Origin: Emmonsiellopsis sp. PD_33
Lineage: Eukaryota > Ascomycota > Eurotiomycetes > Onygenales > Ajellomycetaceae
Assembly: GCA_032988165.1 (NCBI GenBank)
Contig: JANTQF010000065.1
Span: 79,581 to 143,580, forward strand
Direction of reading: 5' to 3'
Length of the DNA: 64,000 nucleotides
Shown piece by piece: positions 11,961 to 23,711 of the stretch. Position 1 is the stretch's first letter, and each line of letters begins with the position of its first letter. The translations under genes were made by a program, and so were the position numbers. The notes beneath the pieces were generated by a model. That model was not told the origin of the DNA. It was given only the letters and a program-made list of their open reading frames with translations, and ran no database searches.

Positions 11961-13080
11961 GCTAAATAAAGCAAGAGGATGTTGAGGGTTTGTTGATGTT
12001 GGAATCTACCGGCGACCCCACGCAACGGTACAGATAATAGTCGACTCGGGAAGTTGGCAAATTTTGGTCCTATTCTCGATGAGGTGGTAATGGAAAGCAC
12101 TAAACTTGTCAACTGTGAGATTTCGAGCAGCTGGACAGATCGGTGCGGGAACATTTACTCCCTTCAACCTCGAGCCGATCGGGCGGTGATATAGCATGGT
12201 CCCATCGCACCCCCCCATTTGATAAGATAATAAGACGGAGTGTATGGGACTGTTGGGCGTACGAATTAGGGCGGCAATCCTAGTGACATGCCAGGAAGCA
12301 AGGTGTAGGAAATTGAGTAACAAGTCATTGCTTTATACCAACCGACTGACTATTCCTTCCGAAAAGGACGTATAAATATCATCATGATAGAGTCACAGAC
12401 AATCTGCCATCGAGTGTTTCCCCCATTTTGCGATATGCGTGGACGGTTGAGCGGCATGATCTCGCTCGCGTTATTTCTGACTTTGGGTTTGTCCGTAAAT
12501 TCGGGAATCGGTGTCATTAAGATGGCTTTCGCTTCCTCGTTTCCAAAATAGGGATTCTGCCATGGGTTCTGGACTAGTTGGTAGCATTGACCAGCATAGC
12601 AAGCCTTTGTTTGTGATTGAGTAGGACTCAGTCAAGGCACCGCGGACATAATTTGGGAGGGTCTCTAATCCATTCCATGCACTGAAAGACAGGACAGAAT
12701 CCCCCATCTGTGGCAAAACAGTGGACTTCATCAATAATTATGCAAGCAAGGTTGCCACTTTAGTTGAGGTGCGCCATCATCGTAGTTCTAGAGGCGAAAC
12801 CGCACTCCATGGTATGCAGGTGGTAACAGGCTCGCGCAGAGTCTCTAGGGATGCTTTTATGATGCCGCTCTCGGGGCCTTATTGGGGACTTGGCGTTCTG
12901 ACGGCTGTCCTCATTTGCTCTGGTGACATCCCTCCCCCTGGAGCGCGGCGCGAAGGAGTTATAGGGACCTGCGCCGGGGAACCGTGAGAACACGGCGCAG
13001 GGGGGTAGCGGGTCCCATCAAGGGATCCGGGGAGGAAGTAGAACTAGTGGAAACATGCCTAGCAGTGAAGAATTTTAACT
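11961..13080. other. Relic region with a possible DExH-box scrap
   Basis: Mostly unassignable. On the minus strand at about 12760-12645 one frame reads CIIIDEVHCFATDGGFCPVF, which resembles a helicase Walker B (DEVH) box. It is too short and isolated to name, and stops lie on both sides. No RNA genes or repeats were seen. Confidence 0.3.
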
Positions 13081-13360
13081 TGTTTTGTTAGTGGCGGTTT
13101 GGTAGACAAGTGTGTGGTGCATTGTCGGTGCTCTTTCAAGGTCGAAGTCAGAGGGGTCGAATTCTGGGGATGCGTGGCCCCAGTCCTCCTCAAGCTCCTC
13201 AAAAGCAAGGGCACAAGTCTGCACAATAGTCTCCAGGGCTGGGTTGAGTTGCTCAAGAGCGCCAAAGAACTGCTCATTGTGATGTGTTTGGTGTTCATCA
13301 GCAGGCAAGGGGATGTAAAGACCCTAGCCATCATATCCCTACCCAAATCCTTTACCACTT
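13081..13360 (-). pseudogene. Unidentified acidic protein fragment
   Basis: Minus-strand frame of about 90 codons reading GLYIPLPADEHQTHHNEQFF, then GALEQLNPALETIVQT and FEELEEDWGHASPEFDPSDF. The part upstream of it contains two stops (near 13340 and 13325). The even amphipathic pattern and low redundancy suggest a once-real protein. I do not recognise a family. Confidence 0.3.
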
Positions 13361-14292
13361 ATTCCAGGAAAAGCACCGAGAAACATTGCTAGTCGGCCAA
13401 AACATTGGCGTATGTGTCCGCGTCAAGGCTCCTCTAGACCCAGACTCTCGCGCGCCGTTTTGTGGTGAGACAGATTAGGTTAAAGATCCAACTTCCACAG
13501 ATATTGCCTCGTCGGCGTTTATTTGGCGGTTGTGGAAATACGATGTATTCTTGGACAATATGGCTGTAGTATTAGGCGTTCTTTGAATTGCCTTTGGAAT
13601 TGCCATGGCCAGTATATGGGCCAGTCGGCCAGATGTTTAACAGGGGTAGTATTCGTTTAGATCGTAATAGTAGTCAACGCCCCTAGAAGCGGCCGAGTAG
13701 CAACCAGGGTCAAGGGGCTTCAAGAAATGATACGGCGAGTTATTGGACTTCGATAGAATGAGGATGCGGTTGGAGTTCAAAGTAGGGTAGAATGTGAATC
13801 TCCGGGTCGGCTGCGTGTGTATCAGGTAAGTTCAAATCATCCAAGGGATCCCCTTAGTGTGGAGGCCACCTATATGACTTAAATTTCTGATACAAGTTAA
13901 AGACGAACTCCAACTCGGTCTCAAAGAGCCTCCTGTAGTATATGTTTCCCGTTAGAGTTTATAACGTGTACCTGCTCTGTAGCTGAATTCGATGAATTTT
14001 GACTTGAAGTCAATAAGGATTCGACCCCCAGATGTCAGCGATATCCGCGCAAGAAGGATACACAGGGGGTTGCGGACCGCGTCAGATGTATCCTTCACTA
14101 TCGGGTCTGGAACGAGCCAAATGACACCTCCATCGCATAGGCACTAAGGGGAGCGCGGCTGGGGAGCTCATAGTTGGCGTTCTTCGTGAATCTTACAACA
14201 CGCTCATTGTTACCATCCCGCTCAGGAAGATGAAGTCGCAGATATGCGGAAAAATGGTATAACTGTGACTGTTGTCATCTTCGATGTCGCCA

Positions 14293-15699
14293 TCAAGAAC
14301 AGAGTAAACACAAATGAGCCACCGCCAGGTCGGCAGCTGGCACCCGCTCGATCTTGAAACGATTCCCTCCATTATTCCGTTTAACTGCAGGGGCCTTCGT
14401 TGCGGCGACCTTACGACGTTTGGCTGGAGCCTTTGTCTCCTTTTTTGAACGTTTATTGCGGTTCGTCTGCCGCAGGAATTGCTGACGGACCGCGTTCGGT
14501 GGTGTCGGATAAGACAAACTCAATTGTATTGGAATCGCAACATTCAACGGCGCCATTTGGGGCGGGGGATTGAGTAAGCTCTTGCAGGTGCTGCATGTAG
14601 AGACTCTGGCCGGATTTAAGACCAAATGCGCCAAAATACCAATGTTTGTCGGTATAGAAATAAATCTTACTGTGCCCAATCAAATACGGGATGCATCCAG
14701 TAAAAGATGACCACAATTGTTCTCCAGTCTCCAAATGGATGACAATAATCCTAAAAGAGAGGAATATCCATCAGATATTTATAAGATAAAATGGTCAAGA
14801 AATGTTTGGGATTAAACAGACCTAGGAAGAGAGCCTGCACATTGCATCCACACATACAAGATACCCATACCACGGAGGAGGAATGTGGTGACAATAGATG
14901 TTTTAGAGAGAGATCCATTCCGGTCACGCAGATTGCAGCTATTGCCATTCCTGATATGTCGGTATATTCTTTGATCTTGAAACTAGACTGCATAATCCCC
15001 CGATGTGATCATATTGCGGGCTTGTATGTATCCTTAATGTAAAGCGGCTTTACCTCAGTGGAAGCTGTTAATAGTCTTGACTAGAGAATATAAAGTCAGT
15101 TACAGCAAGTAGTGAAACACTGGACAGATAACATACATAGTGGACTGTATCCCTTCATTATTTAGTCCAGTTGAAGAGGGGCAGCCCGGACTCTAAACTG
15201 TGGCCAATGATGAAGCAAGCCATATTGACAGATCAATGTTGTTGTTCTTGCTCTCTTCCAGGAATGATCGACAACTAAAAGATGGTAGATATCAGGAGGT
15301 GACCCCAGGATAGATACTAGAAGACCAAAAAGAGGCCGTCTAGGGAAAGATGCAGTAATGAATCACTAGGGTTTGCAGATGATCCCGGTGGGCAGCACAT
15401 CTGGAACTTTGAAGGTGACGGTAGAGGCAATGAACCAATCCATCGTCGCCAACGTATCCTATCAATTCCTCTACAGTACAGCGGTACAGTCTGATCCCGT
15501 CGCCAATGCGTCGGAGATTGCTCGGTGGCTCTGCAAGCGGTAATCCCTCGTACGACGCAAACCGCCGGATTTTCCGACTGTGAACGGCATCAGCATACGT
15601 CCCGATGCATGCTTCAGATAGCGGTATGTTTATAATGTCGAGAAGCCAGATTTGAAGGGGATATCCTGCTTTCCCCTTTCTTCCCTCGGAGGCCGGCAA
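14293..15699 (-). pseudogene. Possible decayed multi-exon gene
   Basis: Three minus-strand pieces may come from one gene. 15699-15340 is an open frame of 119 codons. 14993-14800 is a weaker frame. 14760-14293 begins after a TCTCTTTTAG acceptor-like site with VIHLETGEQLWSSF, continues with YFYTDKHWYFGAFGLKSGQS and, in another frame, ends in a Lys/Arg-rich tail (RSKKETKAPAKRRKV). The LETG and LKSGQ turns recall beta-propeller repeats of F-box-type fungal proteins. That is only a suggestion; no F-box was found. Confidence 0.25.
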
Positions 15700-16396
15700 A
15701 GGTATATTAGTATGGTAATAATCAAAATATTTTTCTCCTAGGTATGTTTGGACCGTGGATCATTCGGTCAAAAATCCATGCCTTAATCGTGATAAATATC
15801 TCCCAGACGTAGCCATATTTTGGAACCTAGTACTCATCATATATAGACATGGGCAGAAGGCAGGCCAAAGACGGTGACGGATGGGTGGAGGTTCGTCATG
15901 GGGAGGAAGATAGACAAGGCATCATCATAGTAATATCTCTAAAGAATAGTCCTATTTGGGATAGCCTTCTCATCATAGACATGGATGAAGGTGGCGGTAG
16001 GTAGGAGAAAAGGTTGATTGGCAGGTGGAAGGCAGATAAATAACTAGGTTGACTGCTCATTAGTATCACATCATGTCTGTCACCTCAGTTTTCACTCCCC
16101 AGCTTCCTTCACAGCACTTTTTTCGTTCAAGGGAAACCCAGTTGAATGGGAAATTCCCCAAGCGGCATTCCCAGTCTCGGGATCGAAGCATTTCACTGCT
16201 GTTTGCGACGAGAGTGGGAGGATTCACCGGGAAGAGAGATAGTACCTATGGCACAGCTTGGGGGAGGTGTGTCACTCGGGCAACGCAAGCATGCAGGGGA
16301 GAATCCCATCCTGACATCTTTGGGATGGAGTAGTTAATAAAATTGAAAAGAAACCCAACAGCAAAAAAAAAAAGATTGAACGAAAAAAAAGAAAAC
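15700..16396. other. Non-coding stretch before tRNA-Pro
   Basis: I see no gene. It contains purine-rich runs (near 15850-16020) and, just downstream of the minus-strand tRNA, A runs at 16363-16390. In the tRNA's sense these are T runs, which fits an RNA polymerase III terminator. Confidence 0.5.
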
Positions 16397-16506
16397 GGGC
16401 TCAACCGGGAGTCGAACCCGGGACCACTCCCATATTTAGCTCGATTTTTCGAAGCTGGATAAATGTTTACCCGAAGGGAGTATCGTACCAACTAGACCAT
16501 TGAGCC
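16397..16506 (-). tRNA. tRNA-Pro(CGG) with a 37-nt intron
   Basis: The minus strand folds as a cloverleaf. The acceptor stem is GGCTCAA with TTGAGCC, and the D arm has a GTC/GAT stem. The anticodon stem is CTCCC with GGGAG, and the T arm is CCGGG-TTCGACT-CCCGG. The loop reads TTCGGG before the intron, so the anticodon is CGG (proline). The intron lies at the canonical position after base 37 and contains its own small hairpin (AGCTTCGA...TCGAGCT). The mature length is 73 with a C discriminator. A T run follows at the 3' side. Confidence 0.93.
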
Positions 16507-19428
16507 TGTTGCTTGATGGACGGACAACTCATTTAGGGATCCATATGCCAGAGCGGCTGGGTGGCGAACATGGCCGCATTCGACGCTCTGGATCATCCCC
16601 ACCATTATAAATCCATGGATATCTAGTCCCGGGTTATTTCTTATTTTTCACTGGTTGCTGGATCTCGTCTATTCCTTGGAGTAGTCTATGGGAGAAATTG
16701 TCGGTTGTTTCCTCTATTTTCGTATAGCCCGATGCTGAGTTCACTGTTGGGCCACTTTCATTACTATGAGAGCCAGGCCTTCCTTGCGTCATATTACGGT
16801 TCCTGAAGGTCTATTCCCAATAACAATTGGAGGGAGGGTTTCATATCTTAATCCCTGCTATCAAGTTGGGTTCATATAGGGCGTATATATTTAGCAGCCA
16901 TGTGCAAGTAGTTGGGGGTCGCGCATAAATATCAGACGCTCCACAAGGCGGTTTCACAGATGAAGGGAGTTGGAAAAAGAGGCAGAAAAACGGGCACAGA
17001 TCGACGACCACTGCGGCCGCCAAAGGACTGGCTGCAAAACTTTTTCCCCGAACGAGTATGGCTGCCAGGGGTCCAGGGGTTAAAGGAATGCGTGAAAGGA
17101 CGGGTTGAAACACAAGCTCCGAGGCCTCTCACTCTGGCATGCAGGCGCCAAGGATGGTGGTATCAAAGGGGACTGAGACTGTGAGACGCAAAGAATGATC
17201 TCACGAGGCATTGCCCAGCGGAATTTAAGTAGTGGGGTGTTTCTCGAATGCTCGGGCGAAGGGTATATTGCAGGATCCGGCTAGGTTTCTCCAGTGCGTC
17301 AAATATCAGGACGGGTGCATTTATGGGCCTTCTCCAAAGATGAGAAGATTGGCGTCTACTGGGAGGACATGCAGAAGGCGTGGAATAAATCTGTCCAGTT
17401 TTGAAGGCTGGGAACGAGGTTAAATATCATTAATTGTTAGAGTGAGCTCTGCAGTGTCTGACGAAAGGGTCTAATAAGCAGAGTGATGTCTTCAACGGGC
17501 GTATCCTTGAACCCTGCGGCAGTTCGATGTCGCAAACCTAGGAAGCCAGTCTGGTCTGGTCCGAGGCGGGCCATCCGCGGATTGGTAGAGCAGGAGTCTA
17601 GTGTCGCTGCTGCTTGACGATAGACATGCAGAGGAGATCGCTAGAGGCAGATGTGTATCTCTTTCGTGCAGAGGAATCCCCGGCGTTGACCAGTGAAATA
17701 AATATCCAGCACCCAGAGAACCACCGTCCACTCCGAGTTTCTGGATAATCCGCTGCCTCCACACAGTCCACAGTCTCCCCGTCCGTCTGCGAGGCGGCCG
17801 GCTCATTGGCCCGTCCACTCGGCAGCACCCCCGAAACCCGCCCAGCCCGCTGGCCGACCCACGGATCGAATAATGAAGCAGGACAGACGCCTTTGCGGGC
17901 TGGCGGCTGGTGATTTGGCACGGCGCTGGCCGGGCGAGGGGCCAAGGGGATGGGCATGGATGGCACAGAGGCTGCTGCTGGAGAGTTATTAGTTAGCTAG
18001 AGGAAGATGCACCCAAGTAAAACGCGCAATCTATTGAGGCCTGCATTGGGGCTGGTGTGAGAGACCGAGATTTCAATATTTATTTATGTCTGGGAGTCGA
18101 GGGAGTCTGCCCCACCATCTTAACCGCCCACCGCCGCACTTGGGCTGTCCGAAACATCTCCACCGCCTTGGGTCAGCAACAGACAGCAGGTTGGTAATAA
18201 ACTGCGAATATTCTAATTAGCAGACAGACTGCTGCATCGCCGTGTCTCTGTCAACTCTCCCAGCAGCAAGCCAGCCCTGTTGGCGTCCGTCTCCAGCCTC
18301 TCCAGCGCTCCTCGGCCCCCCCTCCAGCCATCTCTCGCAATCCAGGCTGGGCAACACAGGTATGACCCTCTCCGTACGCTCGACGCCGGCTGCTGCGACA
18401 TGGAGGTGAATCGCTGCCATTCACTGTCGCCCAGTAGCTTGCTCTCTCTGCCAAAGACGCCGGCTGACAATGCCATTGTATTGTTCTCCAGCCCTGCGCA
18501 TTCACAACTCGCCCTAGACCCCTCGTCTGCCTCGCTTCCCCGCCCTCCCCGATCCCGTCTTCCTCTCCTCGACACCACCAGATCGATCATATCCCGCCCC
18601 TATCGTCCTATCCGGCTTACCTCCTAAAGCGACTCTTCCTCCGCAAACCCATCCCATTTCGTTCCAAGCGCCCGTGTCCTTTCGTCCTGCCTCCTCCAGA
18701 ACCCGCTACACCCTGTTGCTCAACAAAGACGCAGATAGCCGCAATATTGAGCCAGCATTGATCTCTGACATCTACCACTGCTGTGTGGATTGTGAGAAGA
18801 GGGCTGTACTTGTGTCAGACATACAGGAAACCAGGATAGTGCTGTGTTGATTGCTTGTGAACAAATGTAAGATGGACTATCATATCCTCCCGCACAGGGC
18901 TGCTGGGCACTCTGGTTCTGCTCTTTATCTGCGCAGACACATTTGAACCTTGGAAGCACTTCATTGTCTGTGTCAAGATCCTTTCAGCTGTGTTTCTTTT
19001 CCTGCTTTATTTGCCGATATGCTGTTTCCCCCAACACATTTGCTTTCTGCTCGTCCCGCACACGGCCATCCCGAGTTATGACGCAGCCGCGGGGCTCTCC
19101 CTGCACCCGTCCGTGGCTCGGGGTTTATATTCGAATGCTTGTGGCGCGTGTCAGAAGAATATTTGGGGCAAGTTCGCGTTGTTCAGCCCCAGGTCTCGTT
19201 GTCTCCGTTTTCTTTGCCATCCGTTTCACCTTCGAGGTTTCTCCACCACGATGAAGCTGTCTCCTGTCATTGTTTACTCGTGTGATAAATCGCGGTGAAC
19301 CCCCTCGTCCCAACACCGCCCTCCGTCTTTCTGTTTGTTTGGCCAATGGTTTCTATGCTGGCGCCGATATAGCTTTGGTCGCAACCCCAATGCTAACTTG
19401 CTCAATATAGTTGTCAACATCCGGCGCC
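16507..19428. other. Long upstream region of the MAP kinase gene
   Basis: There is no protein gene I can support over 2.9 kb. From about 18100 on it is strongly pyrimidine-rich on the plus strand, as in long fungal leaders. Just before the kinase start a TGCTAAC box and ATATAG (19391-19410) look like the branch point and acceptor of a 5' UTR intron. Long open frames here (for example plus 18280-18627) are low-complexity. Confidence 0.5.
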
Positions 19429-20718
19429 ATGGTCCAACCATCAACCTCCCAAGGAGGGTCGAGGAAAATATCATTCAATGTTTCTGATCAGTACGATATC
19501 CAAGATGTGATCGGAGAGGGCGCATATGGCGTGGTGTGGTCAGTATAGCTATCCTTTTTTCAGAGGCATATCTCTGACGGACTCCAGCTCCGCACTCCAC
19601 AAGCCTTCTGGCCAGAAGGTCGCTATCAAGAAGATCACCCCCTTCGATCACTCCATGTTCTGCCTGCGTACGCTTCGCGAGATGAAGCTGCTCAGATATT
19701 TCAACCATGAGAACATCATCTCAATCCTTGACATCCAGAAACCCCGTAACTACGAGAGCTTCACTGAAGTGTACCTCATCCAGGTGCGAAATAAACTACA
19801 TCCGATTACCGATATGCGCAGCTAACATATACTGCAGGAACTTATGGAAACAGACATGCATCGTGTGATTCGTACCCAAGATCTCTCCGACGACCATTGC
19901 CAGTACTTCATCTACCAGACCCTACGAGCCCTAAAGGCTATGCATTCCGCCAATGTCCTTCACCGTGACCTTAAGCCGTCTAACTTACTCCTTAACGCAA
20001 ACTGCGACCTAAAGGTCTGCGACTTTGGTCTCGCCCGCTCTGCCGCTTCGACGGACGATAACTCTGGCTTCATGACGGAATACGTCGCCACTCGATGGTA
20101 TCGCGCGCCGGAGATTATGTTGACCTTCAAAGAATACACCAAAGCAATCGATGTGTGGAGTGTTGGCTGCATACTGGCAGAGATGCTGAACGGGAAACCA
20201 CTGTTCCCAGGCAAAGACTGTAAGCATCGTCCACTACATGTACAATACGTGTTGAAACTAGCTACTAACTAAATCAGATCACCATCAATTAACCCTCATC
20301 CTCGACGTCCTGGGAACACCAACCATGGAGGACTATTACGGCATCAAGTCCCGTCGTGCTCGGGAATACATCAGATCTCTGCCGTTTAAGAAGAAGATCC
20401 CCCTGAAGGCCCTCTTCCCCAAGACGTCTGATCTAGCTTTGGACCTGCTAGAAAAACTCCTGGCATTCAACCCAGTCAAACGCATCACTGTGGAGGATGC
20501 TCTGCGTCACCCTTACCTAGAGCCATATCATGATCCGGAAGACGAACCAACCGCTGAACCTATCCCAGAGGAGTTTTTCGATTTCGATAAAAATAAGGAC
20601 TCGTTGAGCAAGGAGCAGCTGAAAGGTAAATCGAACCCCACCTTATGTACGTCTGTGACCATTTCTAACCACGACTATACTCTATGCAGTTCTTATCTTC
20701 GAGGAAATCATGCGATAG
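19429..20718 (+). CDS. mpkB: Fus3/Kss1-type MAP kinase (MpkB)
   Basis: This is the mitogen-activated kinase of the pheromone/filamentation module. It controls mating, hyphal fusion and development through transcription factors such as Ste12 homologues. Five exons, 19429-19538, 19588-19783, 19838-20219, 20278-20625 and 20690-20718, give 354 residues, the exact family length. Key sites are the glycine loop GEGAYGVV (29-36), catalytic K51, HRDLK (144-148), DFG (164-166) and the activation motif T182-E183-Y184. The TRWYRAPE anchor follows, and the C-terminus VLIFEEIMR sits on a 29-nt last exon. All splice phases agree. The promoter side is 2.9 kb free of genes and probably carries a 5' UTR intron. 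Confidence 0.97.
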
Positions 20719-22021
20719 AGAAACCCCAACACTGATATGGCCACCCTATCCGCACACAACGGGAGCGTGAAGAGTGGAGGGAAACAAGCAGCGCGATTTC
20801 ACGCAAATTTTATTGATTTTCGTCCTTTTATCTTTCTTTTTCTTTTTTTTTTTCTTTTACTTAGTTTTCCCTATATATCCCAGCAATATTCGGCGTTTTT
20901 TTTTATTTTTTTTTTTTTGTGATGAGTTAGTTTGGCTTTATTTTGTACACGGGAATTGAAAATTATTAACAACAACAAATGAGGACGAAACTATGTATGG
21001 AATGGAAAGGAAAGAGTATGATCATATCCTACGATCAAATGAAAGTGGTTGGCATTCGGACGAGCCGTTCCGATTCGAACTGGCTGGCTGAGAGAGAGCT
21101 TGGGAGGGAGGGGAATAAGGGGCAAAGCAATGGGTGGGTGGGTATGGATGGAGGGATAGAAAAATGGAATGAACCCCCCCCCCACCACCTTCAATGGATT
21201 AACTTAACTATTTTGATCTTATTCTAATGTCGTTTGGATTTGGATTTGGATTGGTTTAGTTTATAGCATTGCTATTCTTTTCTTTCATTCTTTCGTTTTT
21301 TTTTTCTCCCTCCCTTATTTTCCCCCTCTCTTACTTTCGCCTTGCCTTTAGGTAACTAACTGTCATACTGTACTGTCTGGGTTTGAGTTCAGTATGGAGA
21401 AGTTAAAGGAGCTGGTCTGGCCTGACTGGCGGGTGAGATAATTAGTTAATTAATGTATAGCTAAATTTTTTATTTTGGAAAGGATTTCTTCTATTTACTA
21501 CCTATCTCTTAGGAATGATTCTTATCTGTTAATTCCATTCTGTGTGGCTATTATCCAATACCCCTATATATACAGGAAGTTTCGTTATCTCCCTCCCCAT
21601 CCCGCCCTATCCCTTCTTTCCATTCCTTTGACGGTGTTGAGTTGGTGTCTGACGCTCGTTTATCTAATGTATGTATCTATCAAAATGATATAGATAAAAC
21701 ACGAGGGCTCCAAGGTGATTAATGATTTAAAATCCGTTGAAATCGGTATATATAGCTATATGAAATATGGCTGCTATCGCAGGTATAAAAAAATGTGAAT
21801 AGTAGTTTCGATATTTAAATGCAGATACCATGCTCTCGAATTGGCGGGAAAATGGGTATAAAAACGCATCTATACTAGTATATAACCCTCTTCTCCCCCT
21901 CCCACCCCTCCAAAAAGATCTATCATATCATATCATATCATATCATACATACATACATACAACCACAAGCAAGAGAAGAAAGGGAAGTTCCCTAATAACC
22001 CAACCTAACCTAGCCTATCCA
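20719..22021. other. Intergenic region downstream of the kinase gene
   Basis: T-rich runs at 20817-20920 belong to the 3' UTR or terminator area of the kinase gene. The rest is AT-rich with a C run at 21173-21183 and a microsatellite at 21919-21960. No gene was recognised; HEM4 ends at 22022 from the other side. Confidence 0.55.
21919..21960. repeat. Microsatellite, five TATCA units then CATA units
   Basis: About five copies of a 5-base unit (TATCA) run directly into about four copies of a 4-base unit (CATA). A unit switch like this is typical of replication slippage. It lies in the 3' flank shared by the kinase gene and HEM4. Confidence 0.9.
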
Positions 22022-23206
22022 TCAACCCCCCCGTCCTCCCCCTCCCCTCTCCTCAAGAAACCTCTCAATCCCCCTCCCCACCCCCTCCGGACTCGGAACC
22101 TCCGCACAAACATCCGGCTCGACCCCAAACTCCACCCTTAGATGATCTCTCGTCGTCGGCCCAATCGTCGCAATATAGCAATCACGTAGTTCTTCTCCCC
22201 CCCGCCCATCCCCCCCAATCAACCCCAAAGTCCGCAACATGGCCTCACACCCCGTCGGCGAGAACACAACAACCCACATCATATCCTTCCCATCACCCAT
22301 CCTATTATTCTCCCCCCTGGCGCCACTCAACGCCTCCGCAAAGGCCCTCTCAAACCCCTCCATCACACCCGTCTCATACACAACTAGCTCCTCAACGCCT
22401 ATCCGCCGGTGCGCGGGTAGTGTGGGATCCATGAGGGTTTTGGGGATGATGTCGCGGTGTTGTTCGCCGATGAGGAAGAGGAGGGGGAGTTTTTCCTTCT
22501 TATTCTTACCCGCGGGACTGTCTTGCGATCTCGTCGTGGGTTCTTCTTGCTGCTCCTGCGGTTCGTTGTTTTTTGTTACATCCTGATCTTGCTCATTGTC
22601 ATTATTGTTGTCATTGTTGCCATTGTGTAGTCCATTATAATGCTCGAGAATAAGATGAGCCAACTTCTCCCCCGTGCCCGCATCACGGCCTATGAGCTGC
22701 GCGTGTGGGAGGTGCGTTTGGCGCAGGGTGTCTAGCGAGCGATACGTGGCGGGGCCGACGGTGTAGAGGGTTAGGTGTTTCGAGGCGGGTATGGATGTTT
22801 TTTCTAGTTTATCAGAAAAGGAAGGTTAGTTATGTAGTTTTTACATCACCCCCCTCACCTATAGACTGGATCCAATACAGAATAAAGCCCGGAAGCAGGA
22901 AAAAAAAAAAAAAAAGGGAAACACAAACACACCTCCAACCTCCTCCCCAAGCACCCTCGCAAACCCCTCGACGGCCCGCTGGCTCGTGAATATCAGCCCG
23001 CCATAGAGCTTGGAGATGGCGCCGGAGACGAAGAGGTCGCGGACTCGGTGCAGGTTTTGCGTGTGGAATTTGTGCTCGAGCACGGGGACGAAGAGGGGGT
23101 TGTAGGTCTTGGAGAAGTATTCGGAGTAGCCGTCGTGTGGAGTGGATTTGGTTTTTAGGAGGAAGATGGGGGGGTTGGGGTTTGTGGTGGTGGTGGTGGG
23201 TGTCAT
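22022..23206 (-). CDS. hem4: Uroporphyrinogen-III synthase
   Basis: Closes and inverts ring D of hydroxymethylbilane to make uroporphyrinogen III in haem synthesis; cytosolic. Minus-strand exons 23206-22933 and 22803-22022 give 351 residues, with a 129-nt intron rich in T. The start at 23206 leads quickly to PPIFLLKTKSTPHDGYSEYF, the family N-terminus; an in-frame ATG at 23434 is possible but adds a repeat-rich leader. Domain 1 has the LIFTSQRAVEGFARVL segment. Domain 2 has TVGPATY, IGRDAGTGEKLAHLI, LFLIGEQHRDIIP, WVVVFSPTGCEAM and IGPTTRDHL. An Asn/Asp/Gln-rich insert at about residues 148-185 interrupts domain 2 and is probably a disordered loop. Overall fold order is normal. Confidence 0.9.
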
Positions 23207-23711
23207 TGTTGCGGGTGGGATTGCGATTGCATTGGGGTTGGTATCGGTATCGGTATCGGTGTTGGGTTCTGGTGCTGTGGAGGGGAATGGGAGATGGCAA
23301 AAAAAATGTTTGATTTTTCCCCGTGGGAGGCTGGAATGGGTGGAATATGGAGGGAGTTCGATATCAATGTTGAAAAGTCCGCGGTGGTGGTTTGCGGAGC
23401 GGAGTGATGTCAGACGTCGGATATCCCGCTTCAACGATCAACCCCACAAAAGTTCTACTGTCGACATTGGAAGTTGACGACATAGCTACCTACCAAGGAT
23501 AATGAAATAATAATATTGAAATTGATCCTCCGGGACTGTTCTCGTCTACAAACACGGTGTACGCGTCGGAAATTTACCATCTCGCTGCCCACCAAGCCCC
23601 ACCACAAACAGGTAAAACTTCACTGGAAGAAAAAGAAAAAGGACAAGTATGAAATTGATTGTGTCTAGTCAAGTATAAATATATACACATTTTTAGGAAA
23701 ATGCCAGTAAA
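23207..23711. other. Intergenic region between HEM4 and NUO40
   Basis: HEM4 promoter side and NUO40 3' UTR, both genes on the minus strand. It contains a short GGTATC tandem (about 23240-23262), which would be coding only if the upstream HEM4 ATG were used. Nothing else was seen. Confidence 0.55.

Noticed and set aside
12006..12323. Integrase core for the Ty3/gypsy relic
   Set aside because: A frame reading VDKFSAFHYHLIENRT looked suggestive, but neighbouring residues do not follow the integrase core order.
18280..18627. 115-codon plus-strand frame upstream of the MAP kinase
   Set aside because: Pyrimidine-rich leader DNA gives long Ser/Pro/Leu frames on its own; several overlapping frames, no family pattern.
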